Assembly: GCF_017377715.1 (NCBI RefSeq)
Contig: NZ_JAFVMF010000012.1
Span: 103,337 to 167,336, forward strand
Direction: 5' to 3'
Source of the DNA: Acetobacter sacchari
GTDB taxonomy: Bacteria; Pseudomonadota; Alphaproteobacteria; Acetobacterales; Acetobacteraceae
Length of the DNA: 64,000 nucleotides
Shown: positions 34,269 through 42,407 of the stretch, in pieces
How positions within the stretch are numbered: position 1 is the first letter of the stretch
How the letters are laid out: the number at the start of each line of letters is the position of its first letter
Notes under the pieces: generated by a model
Told to the model about the DNA's origin: nothing
Database searches by the model: none
Seen by the model: only the letters and a program-made list of their open reading frames with translations
Made by a program: the position numbers and the translations under genes

Positions 34269-35173
34269 GCTCCGCTCTCCTGCGGACGCAACATGATTCG
34301 CCCGAAAGCTTCGTCCTGACGCAGTTCCAGCGTCCCGCTTTTGGCCAGCTCAAGTCCGGCGATCAGGGTTCCGGCCATGGCCGCCCGACGTATTCTCATG
34401 CTCTCGATTTCATCGCCCGAGGCGGGCAGATCAGGAAGATAGGCGTCGAGCGAACTCCAGCCCGGCGGAGTGTCGCCCAACAGGCGCTTCAGTCTGGAAA
34501 GCGCGTCCTGCACCGTCCAGAAGCGGATCGCACGCGGCGTATAAACCCGGGTGCGGGAGGACCGGCGGATCGCGGCGAGGTACGCCCGCATCAGCTGCGG
34601 CACGTCAAGCACGAGTCCTGATCGATCAATCTCAATCAGGGATTCTGCCTCCCCGCGCGCGAACACGTCTCGGCCGAGTTGCGGCCGTTCCGCCAGCCAG
34701 CTTGCGGCGGCTCCGATGCGAGCCAGTTCCTCAAGCCTCGCCGCAAGCAGCTCGGCCGCGTCCTCCGCCTCTTCGTCCGGACCATCCTCGGGCGGCAGCA
34801 GCAGACGCGACTTGAGCCACGCCAGCCAGGCCGCCATCACCAGCCAATCCGCCGCCAGTTCAAGGCGAATGGAGCGCGCGGATTCGACGACCGCCAGATA
34901 CTGCTCGACCAGTTGCAGGATCGAAATCCGGGCGAGGTCCACCTTCTGCGCCCGCGCCAGATCGAGCAGCAGGTCCAGCGGTCCCTCGAACCCTTCCAGT
35001 CGCAGCACCGGAGAGCGCGGGAGCCCCTCAACCCCGTCCCCGACAGCCTCAGCAAGTGGCGGCGCGGCGGAATCCGTCACGACACCGGCCGCCGCATCGT
35101 TGCCGCGCACCCCACCATCTGCCCTCGCCCTGTCTGAGGCCATGTCCTCAGGGGCGGATCGGATTGCAGGCAT
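34265..35173 (-). CDS. scpA: Segregation and condensation protein ScpA
   Basis: 302 residues. The kleisin opening is VLRLEGFEGPLDLLLDLARAQKVDL (in part LEGFEGPLDLLLDLARAQKV), then MAAWLAWLKSRLLLP and a C-terminal winged helix. It bridges SMC heads. The first 50 residues are non-conserved. ATG 35143, preceded by GAGG, would avoid the 26-base overlap with the SPOR gene and is a good alternative start. In many Acetobacteraceae a nagZ gene sits between these two; here none does. Confidence 0.94.
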   Translation of the reverse strand: MPAIRSAPEDMASDRARADGGVRGNDAAAGVVTDSAAPPLAEAVGDGVEGLPRSPVLRLEGFEGPLDLLLDLARAQKVDLARISILQLVEQYLAVVESARSIRLELAADWLVMAAWLAWLKSRLLLPPEDGPDEEAEDAAELLAARLEELARIGAAASWLAERPQLGRDVFARGEAESLIEIDRSGLVLDVPQLMRAYLAAIRRSSRTRVYTPRAIRFWTVQDALSRLKRLLGDTPPGWSSLDAYLPDLPASGDEIESMRIRRAAMAGTLIAGLELAKSGTLELRQDEAFGRIMLRPQESGA

Positions 35174-36086
35174 GCCCGTGTCCGCGCAGCTTCTCGCAGA
35201 AGGACTGCGCTGCGGCCATGCTGTCGAAGCCCCGCATCCGCAGACGGAAGAAGATCGCGGTCTTGTTGGTCACCTTCTCGATCTCGGGCGCATGACCGGC
35301 GAACAGGTCGGGCGCGGTCGCTCTTGCGCGATCCCACTCCTTGCGGGCGTTCGCTTCGGAGTCGAGCGCGGCCAGTTGCACGCCGTACGGTCCGCTTGCA
35401 ACCGGCTTGGCGGTCTCCTCGGGCGGCGCTTTCGACTGGACCGGCGGTGCGTCAGCTTGATCGGCGTGGCTCGTTTGTGTCGTTGCCGTATCAGGCAACG
35501 GCTTGGCGGTTACGGTCGAAGGAGGCGCAGCAGGCGTGGGCGACGGCGATGCTTCGGTCGCCTTTGACGCGTCCTGCGACGGGGCGTCCTTCGCGGGAGC
35601 CGAAGCAGCGTCCGGAGCGGACGCTGGCGCAGGAGCGACGGCGGGCGGCTCTTCAGAAGCCGCAGCTTTCCCTCCATAACGTGCGGCCAGCGCCGCCGGG
35701 TCCGGCTGCTCCGGCCCCGGCGCCAGGTGGGTGGCGCCCTCAGGCGTTTCGGCAGGCGCCATCACGCCATCGAGTTGCATGCCGCCCGGATCAGCTGGCT
35801 TTTCACGCACCGGTCCCGGCGGCGGGCCAAGAACAGGAATGCCTCCCTGATGATGACCCAGCAGGGACCAACCGCCGATACCAAGCACCAGCAGCCCACC
35901 TAACCCGGCGACGCCGTAGGTCAGGCGACGTGTGTTCGCGTCGCCCGCCAGCAACGCGCCCAGCGCCAGCTTGCCGCCAGACCGGCGCGGCGGCGGCGCG
36001 TCCTCGTAATCAGTCGCCATGCGCTCGCGCGCACGGTTCAGCCGATCTTCGTGCGGATCTGGCGGCGTGTCGTCGCGGTCTGTCAT
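35148..36086 (-). CDS. SPOR-domain membrane protein
   Basis: 312 residues from ATG 36086 (overlapping the argS stop in ATGA). Layout: charged N-terminus, one membrane span at about residue 57-77 (LTYGVAGLGGLLVLGIGGW), a long Pro/Ala/Ser-rich periplasmic linker, and a C-terminal SPOR domain (GPYGVQLAALDSEANARKEW, KTAIFFRLRMRGFDSMAAAQ, CEKLRGHGHACNPIRP). SPOR domains bind glycan strands bare of stem peptides at division sites, so a role in cell-wall splitting is likely. Confidence 0.88.
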   Translation of the reverse strand: MTDRDDTPPDPHEDRLNRARERMATDYEDAPPPRRSGGKLALGALLAGDANTRRLTYGVAGLGGLLVLGIGGWSLLGHHQGGIPVLGPPPGPVREKPADPGGMQLDGVMAPAETPEGATHLAPGPEQPDPAALAARYGGKAAASEEPPAVAPAPASAPDAASAPAKDAPSQDASKATEASPSPTPAAPPSTVTAKPLPDTATTQTSHADQADAPPVQSKAPPEETAKPVASGPYGVQLAALDSEANARKEWDRARATAPDLFAGHAPEIEKVTNKTAIFFRLRMRGFDSMAAAQSFCEKLRGHGHACNPIRP

Positions 36087-37870
36087 CGCATCTCCTCCAC
36101 CGGTTCGACGCCCAGAACGGCCAGCCCCGAGCGGATCGCCATCGCGGTCGCCGCGACCAGAGCCAGGCGGGCGCGCGTCGCCTCCGGCTCGTCCGCCTGC
36201 AGGAACCGCAGCGCCGCGTCGTCGCGCCCACGATTCCACAACGTGTGGAAGTCGGCGGCAAGGTCGCCAAGATAGAACGCTATACGGTGCGGTTCGTGCG
36301 CCTGCGCAGCGCCCTCTACCGTACGCGGCCAGCTTGCGATGCGACGGATCAGGGCGATCTCGGCGTCCGCCGTCAGGCTGGCGAGATCAGCGGCCTCAAG
36401 CGCCACAGGCGTCACCGCCTCCGCCCCCAGCATCTCTTCCGCCGAACGCAGGACAGAGCGGCAACGGGCGTGCGCGTATTGAACGTAGAAAACCGGATTG
36501 TCGCGCGTCTGTGCGACGACCGCGTCCAGATCGAACTCCATCTGTGCGTCGCTCTTGCGCGTCAGCATGGTGAACCGCACCGCGTCGCGTCCAACCTCAT
36601 CCAGCAGATCGCGCAGCGTCACAAAGGTTCCCGCGCGCTTGGACATCTTCACCGGCTGCCCGTCGCGCACGATGTGCACGATCTGGCAGAGCAGCACGTC
36701 AAGCGCCACGCGCCGGTCGGTCAACGCGCTGACGGCGGCCTTCATACGGCTGACATAACCGCCGTGATCCGCGCCGAGCACGTCGATCAGCGTCGCGTCG
36801 CCGCGCTCCACCTTGTCGAGATGGTAGCCGATATCATTGGCGAAATAGGTGTTCGATCCGTCCGACTTGCGCAACGGACGATCCACGTCGTCGCCATAAT
36901 CGGTCGAACGAAAAAGCGTCTGAGGCCGCGCTTCCCAATCATCCGGCAGCTTGCCTTTCGGCGGCTCCAGCACGCCTTCGTAGAGCAGACCCTTCGTTTC
37001 CAGAACGCCGATCGCGCGATCGGTCACGCCGTCGGCCAGCACCTTGGCTTCGGACGTGAAGACGTCGTGGCGCACGCCAAGAAGTTCAAGATCTTCGCGA
37101 ATCCCGGCCATCATCTGGCCAATGGCGAAGGCCTTCACCAGATCGAACCAGCGCTCCGGCGCGGCAGGACGCGCGCCATCTTCCGCAAGACTGGTCCCGT
37201 GCGCCTCCGCCAGAGCCTGGCCAATGGGGATCAGATAATCGCCGCGATATTGCAGGCCGCCCGGGACTACGGCGTCATATTCCGCTTCAGTCATCGTTGT
37301 CCCGATGACCTCCAGGTACCGCCAGTAAGCAGCCCAGGCCAACGCAGCGACCTGCGCGCCGGCGTCGTTGATGTAAAATTCCTTGGTGACGGCGTAGCCC
37401 GCCTTGCGCAGCAGGTTCGCCAGCGCGTCGCCAACCACGGCGCCACGGCAATGACCGACATGAATCGGCCCTGTCGGGTTGCAGGAGACGTACTCGACGT
37501 TCACCCGCTCTCCACCGCCAACGCGGGAATCGCCGAAACCTTCGCCCGCGCGCAGTACGGAGGGCACGACGCTCTGCAGTACGGCATGGTCCAGTGTCAG
37601 GTTCACAAAACCCGGCCCGGCGGCTTCCGCTCGCGCCACTCCATCGACATCGGCCAGCGCAGCAGCCAGATCCTTCGCGATGTCCGCTGGTTTGCGGCGC
37701 GCGGCCTTTGCGGCCAGAAGCGCCGCATTGGTCGCCATATCCCCGTGAGCGGGATCGCGCGTCGGCGTCAGTTCCACGCGGGCGAGGACGTCATCGCCCA
37801 CCTCGGGCGCGACGCGTCGCAGCACGTCGAGGACATGCGCGCGGTAGCGGTGGAACAGACAATCGGACAT
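36083..37870 (-). CDS. argS: Arginine-tRNA ligase
   Basis: 595 residues. Class I synthetase with the HIGH-type motif in NPTGPIHVGHCRGAVVGDAL, the KMSKS-like KMSKRAGTFV, an N-terminal Add-1 domain (residues 1-105) and the anticodon-binding DALR domain at the C-terminus. It charges tRNA-Arg. First gene of the leftward run argS, SPOR, scpA, scpB, tatB, tatC, serS. Confidence 0.97.
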   Translation of the reverse strand: MSDCLFHRYRAHVLDVLRRVAPEVGDDVLARVELTPTRDPAHGDMATNAALLAAKAARRKPADIAKDLAAALADVDGVARAEAAGPGFVNLTLDHAVLQSVVPSVLRAGEGFGDSRVGGGERVNVEYVSCNPTGPIHVGHCRGAVVGDALANLLRKAGYAVTKEFYINDAGAQVAALAWAAYWRYLEVIGTTMTEAEYDAVVPGGLQYRGDYLIPIGQALAEAHGTSLAEDGARPAAPERWFDLVKAFAIGQMMAGIREDLELLGVRHDVFTSEAKVLADGVTDRAIGVLETKGLLYEGVLEPPKGKLPDDWEARPQTLFRSTDYGDDVDRPLRKSDGSNTYFANDIGYHLDKVERGDATLIDVLGADHGGYVSRMKAAVSALTDRRVALDVLLCQIVHIVRDGQPVKMSKRAGTFVTLRDLLDEVGRDAVRFTMLTRKSDAQMEFDLDAVVAQTRDNPVFYVQYAHARCRSVLRSAEEMLGAEAVTPVALEAADLASLTADAEIALIRRIASWPRTVEGAAQAHEPHRIAFYLGDLAADFHTLWNRGRDDAALRFLQADEPEATRARLALVAATAMAIRSGLAVLGVEPVEEMR

Positions 37871-38271
37871 GCGTAAGGGCTCCCTCCCTGCGCTCTCGCC
37901 GCCAGACGGACGGCAAAGCGGATGCCGTCATACAGCGCAACGCGACGAAATGCGACGGGGGATGAGATAAGGGGTTCTCACCCCAAAAGGCAGGACTGTG
38001 ATCACGCCAAGCGAAGGAAGCTCCCACTCACCGGGTGTCGCGCTGTCAGAGAGGGAGGGGGGGGAGGGAGCGCAGACAATAAACCGACCATAGCGTACAA
38101 CAGACGCCCGCAACGCACTACCCGACACGGCAACACTAGAAAAAACTGTGACGATTTCGACCTCGCGCCGTCCCCTTGCACACTGATGGCCCTTGCAATT
38201 CTTGGGAAAGGAACGAAACGTTACCTCTTTCGCCTGAGACGCAGGGCGATCAATGAAGCGAGCGGCGACAG
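37871..38271. other. Divergent intergenic region with a G-rich tract
   Basis: It holds the promoters of argS (leftward) and the ADP-ribosyltransferase gene (rightward). GGGAGGGGGGGGAGGG at 38053-38068 has enough G-runs for a quadruplex on the plus strand. A short GGGG-TTCTCA-CCCC hairpin lies at about 37971. No gene or RNA is recognised. Confidence 0.4.
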
Positions 38272-39108
38272 ATGTCCGACACTGCGAATAAAGTTCCTCA
38301 GTTCTCCGCTATGCGCGACGCCCTCAAAGGGAGACGTCGAAATCTGACGTCACGTCCTTTGCACGTTGACTCTGACGACGAAGACTCAGACAGCGACGAT
38401 CCTCTTGTTTTTTATCGGGCGTTACGGCCCGACGAAACGAACAACGTTTACGTAACTGGACTATCTCCCATTGCCTATAAAGAACAAACGTCCAGAAAGG
38501 GAGTATCTACTGTCACTCCCATCCCCGAAGACCCGGGCGTGACCCAATATCAACATGTAAGGCACTCCAGTAAAGCTGCTAAGAGCCAATATATATCAGC
38601 GTCAAGAAGTAAAAAGCTTGCCTGCGCTTGGGCCGTATCAGGCGGCCAAACCGGCCACATCGCACGGATAGAGCTGGATGAGGCTGACTATGACGGAAAA
38701 GTATTCGACTTGACGGACACGAGCGTCAGAGACGCCCTGGGCTTTGAAAGTGGAAACGATAGAAGCAGTGGCCCTACAGCCACCTCATTCGCCACAAGCT
38801 CCCAAGAGGTCCTGATAAAGGGAGTGGTGCCCCCCGAATCCCTGACCCTGATTAAAGTTACGCGCGTCGACAGAAAAAGCGCCGAAGGCGCATCGAGCTA
38901 TGAGCAGGCTGGTGCGTCAAACAGATTTACAACCAGAAGCAAGAAAACAGAATCCGGAAAAAAAACATCTCCCTACTCTATGGTTCTTAAAACAGTAAAA
39001 AATCAAAAAAAACGCGACAGAGAGTCTGTTGAAACAAGTGCGGGATTCGTCGAATTCGAAGAAATCCCCAACAACAAGCGGAGGCGAGAAGCAGACGCTG
39101 CCCTATAG
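38272..39108 (+). CDS. Putative ADP-ribosyltransferase, heat-labile-enterotoxin-A-like
   Basis: 278 residues. The central part follows the R-S-E layout of cholera/heat-labile toxin A chains. FYRALRPDE (Arg49 or Arg52) stands for the NAD-binding arginine, YISASRSKKLACAWA (107-121) for the YxSTS strand, and TSSQEVLIKGVVPPESL for the catalytic loop (EQEVSALGGIP in cholera toxin), with Glu179 as the catalytic candidate. The second Glu of the ExE pair is Ser177. Flanks: an acidic run (SDDEDSDSDD) before and a Lys/Arg-rich tail after. No signal peptide. Enzyme activity and export route are inferred; no B subunit is nearby. Confidence 0.6.
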   Translation: MSDTANKVPQFSAMRDALKGRRRNLTSRPLHVDSDDEDSDSDDPLVFYRALRPDETNNVYVTGLSPIAYKEQTSRKGVSTVTPIPEDPGVTQYQHVRHSSKAAKSQYISASRSKKLACAWAVSGGQTGHIARIELDEADYDGKVFDLTDTSVRDALGFESGNDRSSGPTATSFATSSQEVLIKGVVPPESLTLIKVTRVDRKSAEGASSYEQAGASNRFTTRSKKTESGKKTSPYSMVLKTVKNQKKRDRESVETSAGFVEFEEIPNNKRRREADAAL

Positions 39109-39347
39109 CGCAATGACAGGACATACGACGAGGGACAACCTGCGAACGAACGAGCCGTAACCGCCCTGTCTACCGCCACTTACCGTCTCATCGAACCGGA
39201 CAACAGATACGCGTCTTACAAAGCGGGGCTCTTTGTCGCCACAACGGATCACTAACAACTTGGGCCAGACCTCTACAGTCGTTGACGTTCGTCCCCCTTC
39301 CTCTTGGGTCTACTACCGCCGATCACGATTTAAACTTCGGCTGAAAT

Positions 39348-40676
39348 TCAACAGGCGCCCACAGAACTCCCACGAACGTCACGGATAACCTCATCCACCT
39401 TCCCGATCACCATCTCACCGGTGATGAGCCGCGTGCATTCAAACTGCCTTGGCGTCTCCTTGTGCTTCGGACACCACAGAAAGTCCTTGTGGTCGAACCG
39501 CTCCCTAGGGTCGTTCCAGCAGGAGTTGCACGTATGCCAGTTAATGACGCGATAAGGCGTGTGGAATTCATTGTTCGGATGCGTGAAGCCGGAAACTAGG
39601 ACGGCAGGACAGCCCGCTGACCAGGCGAGCCACGCCAGCCCTGAACTGTTGCCTATAAAAAAATCGGCATGTTTCAGCCACCGCGCGCGCTCGGCCAAAG
39701 GCCGGTCGCCAGTCTGGTCCTCCGCCCCAAATGGGATGTGATTCCAGACGATGCCAGTTCCATGCACCTTTTTCTGGTCTATGCAAACGACGCGATATCC
39801 CTGCGTCTTGAGATGAGCCACGACGTCCAGCCAGCCACTCGGGTTGTTCCAGTATTTGCACTGCGAAGACGCTTGCACGGCGATGCACACGTAAGGCTCA
39901 TCAATTGGACGTCCTTCGTCCGGGAAGGCTATCCGGGCAGGGTCTTCCTCCGGAGAAACACCGAGAATATAGGCTGCGGTTCGGTGCAAACCGACAAACC
40001 TGAAATCGGTGGGCTGATGGTTGCAGTCCGCATCGTCGAAAAACAGCCCCAGACTATACGTCGCATAGAACGTCTCGGCGAGATTTCTTTCGACGATTTC
40101 TTCATGCGTTACAAAGTCGATATCAGGATATGCGTCACGAAAAAGTGGAACGATCAAAGAGGACAATCCACACGTGACCTTCGCGCCGTGCGCCTCGGCG
40201 AAGCGCGCCGCGTAAGGCATCCAGGCAAGCGTGTCGCCAAGCGTTCCGATTGGAAACTGGACCAGAACGCTCTTTCCCCGCGCGTCGTATTCGTGACGAA
40301 AAACCTCCTCTCCCAGACATCCCTCACGCTCGTTTTTCCACACAGTCACGCCAAAGCGCACGAACCAGCGCTTACTGGAATGGATCGTAGCGCCCTTAAT
40401 ACCCGTCTGATCGAAAAGAATGTTGCCCGTATTCAAATCCCGCAGTTGAACACGCCAGGATCCGCTTTCAGGATGAGGCACGGCGACACGACAGCCGACG
40501 TTGAAATCGAACCGAACGCCGAATGGTCCTCCCTGCGTCGGCCGGGATGCCGGATCCGGATATGGCTTGATCGACGCTGAAGTTACGCCAGACGTCGTGT
40601 TGTCGTCCGTCGCGATCATGTCATCGGCAGCCGATGAGTGTTCAGGATGAGCAGCCCCAGACATAGACCCATTCAC
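39348..40676 (-). CDS. Autotransporter O-heptosyltransferase (TibC/Aah-like, GT9-related)
   Basis: 442 residues. GKSVLVQFPIGTLGDTLAW starts the GT-B fold; VCIAVQASSQCKYWNNPSGW and FIGNSSGLAWLAWSAGCP form the nucleotide-sugar site. Four cysteines at the C-terminal end (HTCNSC, LWCPKH, FECTR) fit the iron finger that marks bacterial autotransporter heptosyltransferases. These enzymes attach ADP-heptose to serines of autotransporter adhesins in the cytosol. No autotransporter with the matching repeats is in the window, so the acceptor must be elsewhere. Confidence 0.85.
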   Translation of the reverse strand: MNGSMSGAAHPEHSSAADDMIATDDNTTSGVTSASIKPYPDPASRPTQGGPFGVRFDFNVGCRVAVPHPESGSWRVQLRDLNTGNILFDQTGIKGATIHSSKRWFVRFGVTVWKNEREGCLGEEVFRHEYDARGKSVLVQFPIGTLGDTLAWMPYAARFAEAHGAKVTCGLSSLIVPLFRDAYPDIDFVTHEEIVERNLAETFYATYSLGLFFDDADCNHQPTDFRFVGLHRTAAYILGVSPEEDPARIAFPDEGRPIDEPYVCIAVQASSQCKYWNNPSGWLDVVAHLKTQGYRVVCIDQKKVHGTGIVWNHIPFGAEDQTGDRPLAERARWLKHADFFIGNSSGLAWLAWSAGCPAVLVSGFTHPNNEFHTPYRVINWHTCNSCWNDPRERFDHKDFLWCPKHKETPRQFECTRLITGEMVIGKVDEVIRDVRGSSVGAC

Positions 40677-41081
40677 TTTGCGGATTTGATCGAACGCCCC
40701 AAAATGTGGGCAAAATAGAAAACAAAACCCTAAGAAACCGCCCGGGCTTGGGTTTATTTACGTCTCGCGGACGCGTCAAGCCGCCCTTCGAGCCTGTTTG
40801 GAAATTCGCGCTGGCAGCGACCCAATGCGCGTCTTCGGTGCTCACGGTCGTCGAGGCGGCGCGCGCCGACATCCGGAATACACGTCGGAAGCGGCCCGAA
40901 CCGGGCCACACTCGCCCGCCAGCATGAATTTCCAAACAGACGCTCCAACACACGGATAAAAAGTGAATCTGGACACTACTTTACGCTTCGCGCATGCAGA
41001 AAAAATTACGCCCAATAAATAAAAATACCATTTTAAAACAAAAACTTTGTCAAACGATATTGGATCGATAGCCACTAAAAA
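40677..41081. other. Gap between heptosyltransferase and Tae4 genes
   Basis: No convincing gene. The left part has inverted ACCC/GGGT pieces around a CCCGGG core (about 40728-40754). The right part from 40960 turns AT-rich. It should contain the heptosyltransferase promoter and the 3' end of the effector transcript. Confidence 0.4.
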
Positions 41082-41699
41082 TCAAAAAGAGACGCGGCGC
41101 AACAAACCGTAAGCTCTCGACATCCGCCGCTCATCAGAACCGTGGCAGATTGGCTTTCCCTGGCGCGAGCCATAGCGCCACTCCGTTCGCGACATTGAAA
41201 AATCTCTATCAGGGCGACTGATGCCGTTTATCTCATCAAAAAAGGTCACGCCGTCCCACAGGTCGATATGACCCGTAGCCCGCGTCCGGCCGTCAGGGTT
41301 AAGGCCAAACGTAATATCAAAACTGATGAAACCCACTTTCCCGCGAAATTTCTCGCGGGAAACCGGCTTGCCCTTCACCTCGATATCCGGCGGTCCATAA
41401 TAGGATCGCACCCAGGCGTCGAACTCCCTCGCCCGAAATCCGTATCGCAGACGATCTGCGCCACGGACCGTCACCATGTGTTGTGCGGGTTGCGGAATGT
41501 GAGCCCCGCTGTAGTTAAAAGCTCGGCTCATACGCAGGGTGCAGGTGTCGCCGGACGCACCGCCCAGCCACTGGTCGGCTGGCGGCGCGGTCGTGTCGTC
41601 AGCCGACCCGCCGATCATGTGCTTCAACGCCAGCACCGTTTGCCGGTATGGGTAGTTGGCGACCAGCCTGTCAAAAGACGGAAGCGCACGACGCGTCAT
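41082..41699 (-). CDS. Type VI secretion amidase effector, Tae4 family
   Basis: 205 residues. YPYRQTVLALKHMIGG, TCTLRMSRAFNYSGAHIP (Cys53), RLRYGFRAREFDAWVRSYYG (as two pieces), GKVGFISFDITFG and RATGHIDLWDG (His144, Asp146) are the Tae4 signatures with the Cys-His-Asp catalytic set. Tae4 enzymes cut the D-Glu/mDAP bond of peptidoglycan stem peptides after type VI delivery into a rival periplasm. No signal peptide, as expected. The start overlaps the stop of the exported partner in ATGA. No type VI structural genes are in the window. Confidence 0.92.
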   Translation of the reverse strand: MTRRALPSFDRLVANYPYRQTVLALKHMIGGSADDTTAPPADQWLGGASGDTCTLRMSRAFNYSGAHIPQPAQHMVTVRGADRLRYGFRAREFDAWVRSYYGPPDIEVKGKPVSREKFRGKVGFISFDITFGLNPDGRTRATGHIDLWDGVTFFDEINGISRPDRDFSMSRTEWRYGSRQGKPICHGSDERRMSRAYGLLRRVSF

Positions 41700-42274
41700 T
41701 TACTCGCCTCCTTGCCAGCAGTGATTTCCATCACAAGAATATCCGTTGGCACACGAACGTGTGGCTTGGGGAAGCTTCCGGGATCTTCCTCGATATGCTC
41801 GAGACCTTCGACAGTCAGAACATATCCATGATGCGCAAATGCGTTCGCTATGGGCGATCTTTTCAGGACAGAGTTCAACTCTCCCGTCAAAACGTCCGGC
41901 AACGCTCCGTGCCTGGGCTGCCCTGTATCGACATTCCAGTTGGCGTCCGGACGCTGCAATTCGTCCTGCAACTGGTGGATCAAAGCCGTCCGGGAACCCG
42001 CAAGTCTTACGGAAAAACTGTCCGGTAAAGCCCGTTGCACGATCATCTTTCCAAGCAGCGCGTCAAGCGCCTCGCCCTGAACCGTCAACGCCTCGCGTTC
42101 GTCGCCAACTTTGAAGACCAGCATCGTCCCGCCGCTGTCATCAATGCGCGACAATGTTTTCGCGGAAACTCCTGCACCCGAAGTAACGGACACACTGGTC
42201 GGAAGCTGCGCGTGCGCGACGGACGACAGGTGCAGAACAAAAATAGCGACCAACAAAACAAGACGACGCATCAA
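41696..42274 (-). CDS. Exported putative immunity protein for Tae4
   Basis: 192 residues with a clear signal peptide (RRLVLLVAIFVLHLSSVAHA). Mature part has GGTMLVFKVGDEREALTVQG and an alpha/beta look; it lacks cysteines and is much longer than the usual helical Tai4 immunity proteins. It is encoded first and fused by ATGA to the Tae4 gene. That would guarantee protection before toxin production and places it in the periplasm where Tae4 acts. Function is inferred from position. Confidence 0.65.
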   Translation of the reverse strand: MMRRLVLLVAIFVLHLSSVAHAQLPTSVSVTSGAGVSAKTLSRIDDSGGTMLVFKVGDEREALTVQGEALDALLGKMIVQRALPDSFSVRLAGSRTALIHQLQDELQRPDANWNVDTGQPRHGALPDVLTGELNSVLKRSPIANAFAHHGYVLTVEGLEHIEEDPGSFPKPHVRVPTDILVMEITAGKEASK

Positions 42275-42407
42275 GCCCCCAAGACTGCGTCACATTTCAA
42301 AACGCAGCCAAAAGAGTCCTAGCATCGCCAAGCGTCCAAAATTTGTTTCAAATAATATATGATATCAAATTTGTATTCTTCGAATCCTGCAACTTATCAT
42401 GCGCGCT

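Noticed and set aside
35324..37876. Very long open frame (about 850 codons) on the plus strand
   Set aside because: It is antisense to argS and the SPOR gene, made possible by G+C-rich codon bias; its translation is low-complexity Arg/Pro/His-rich and matches nothing.
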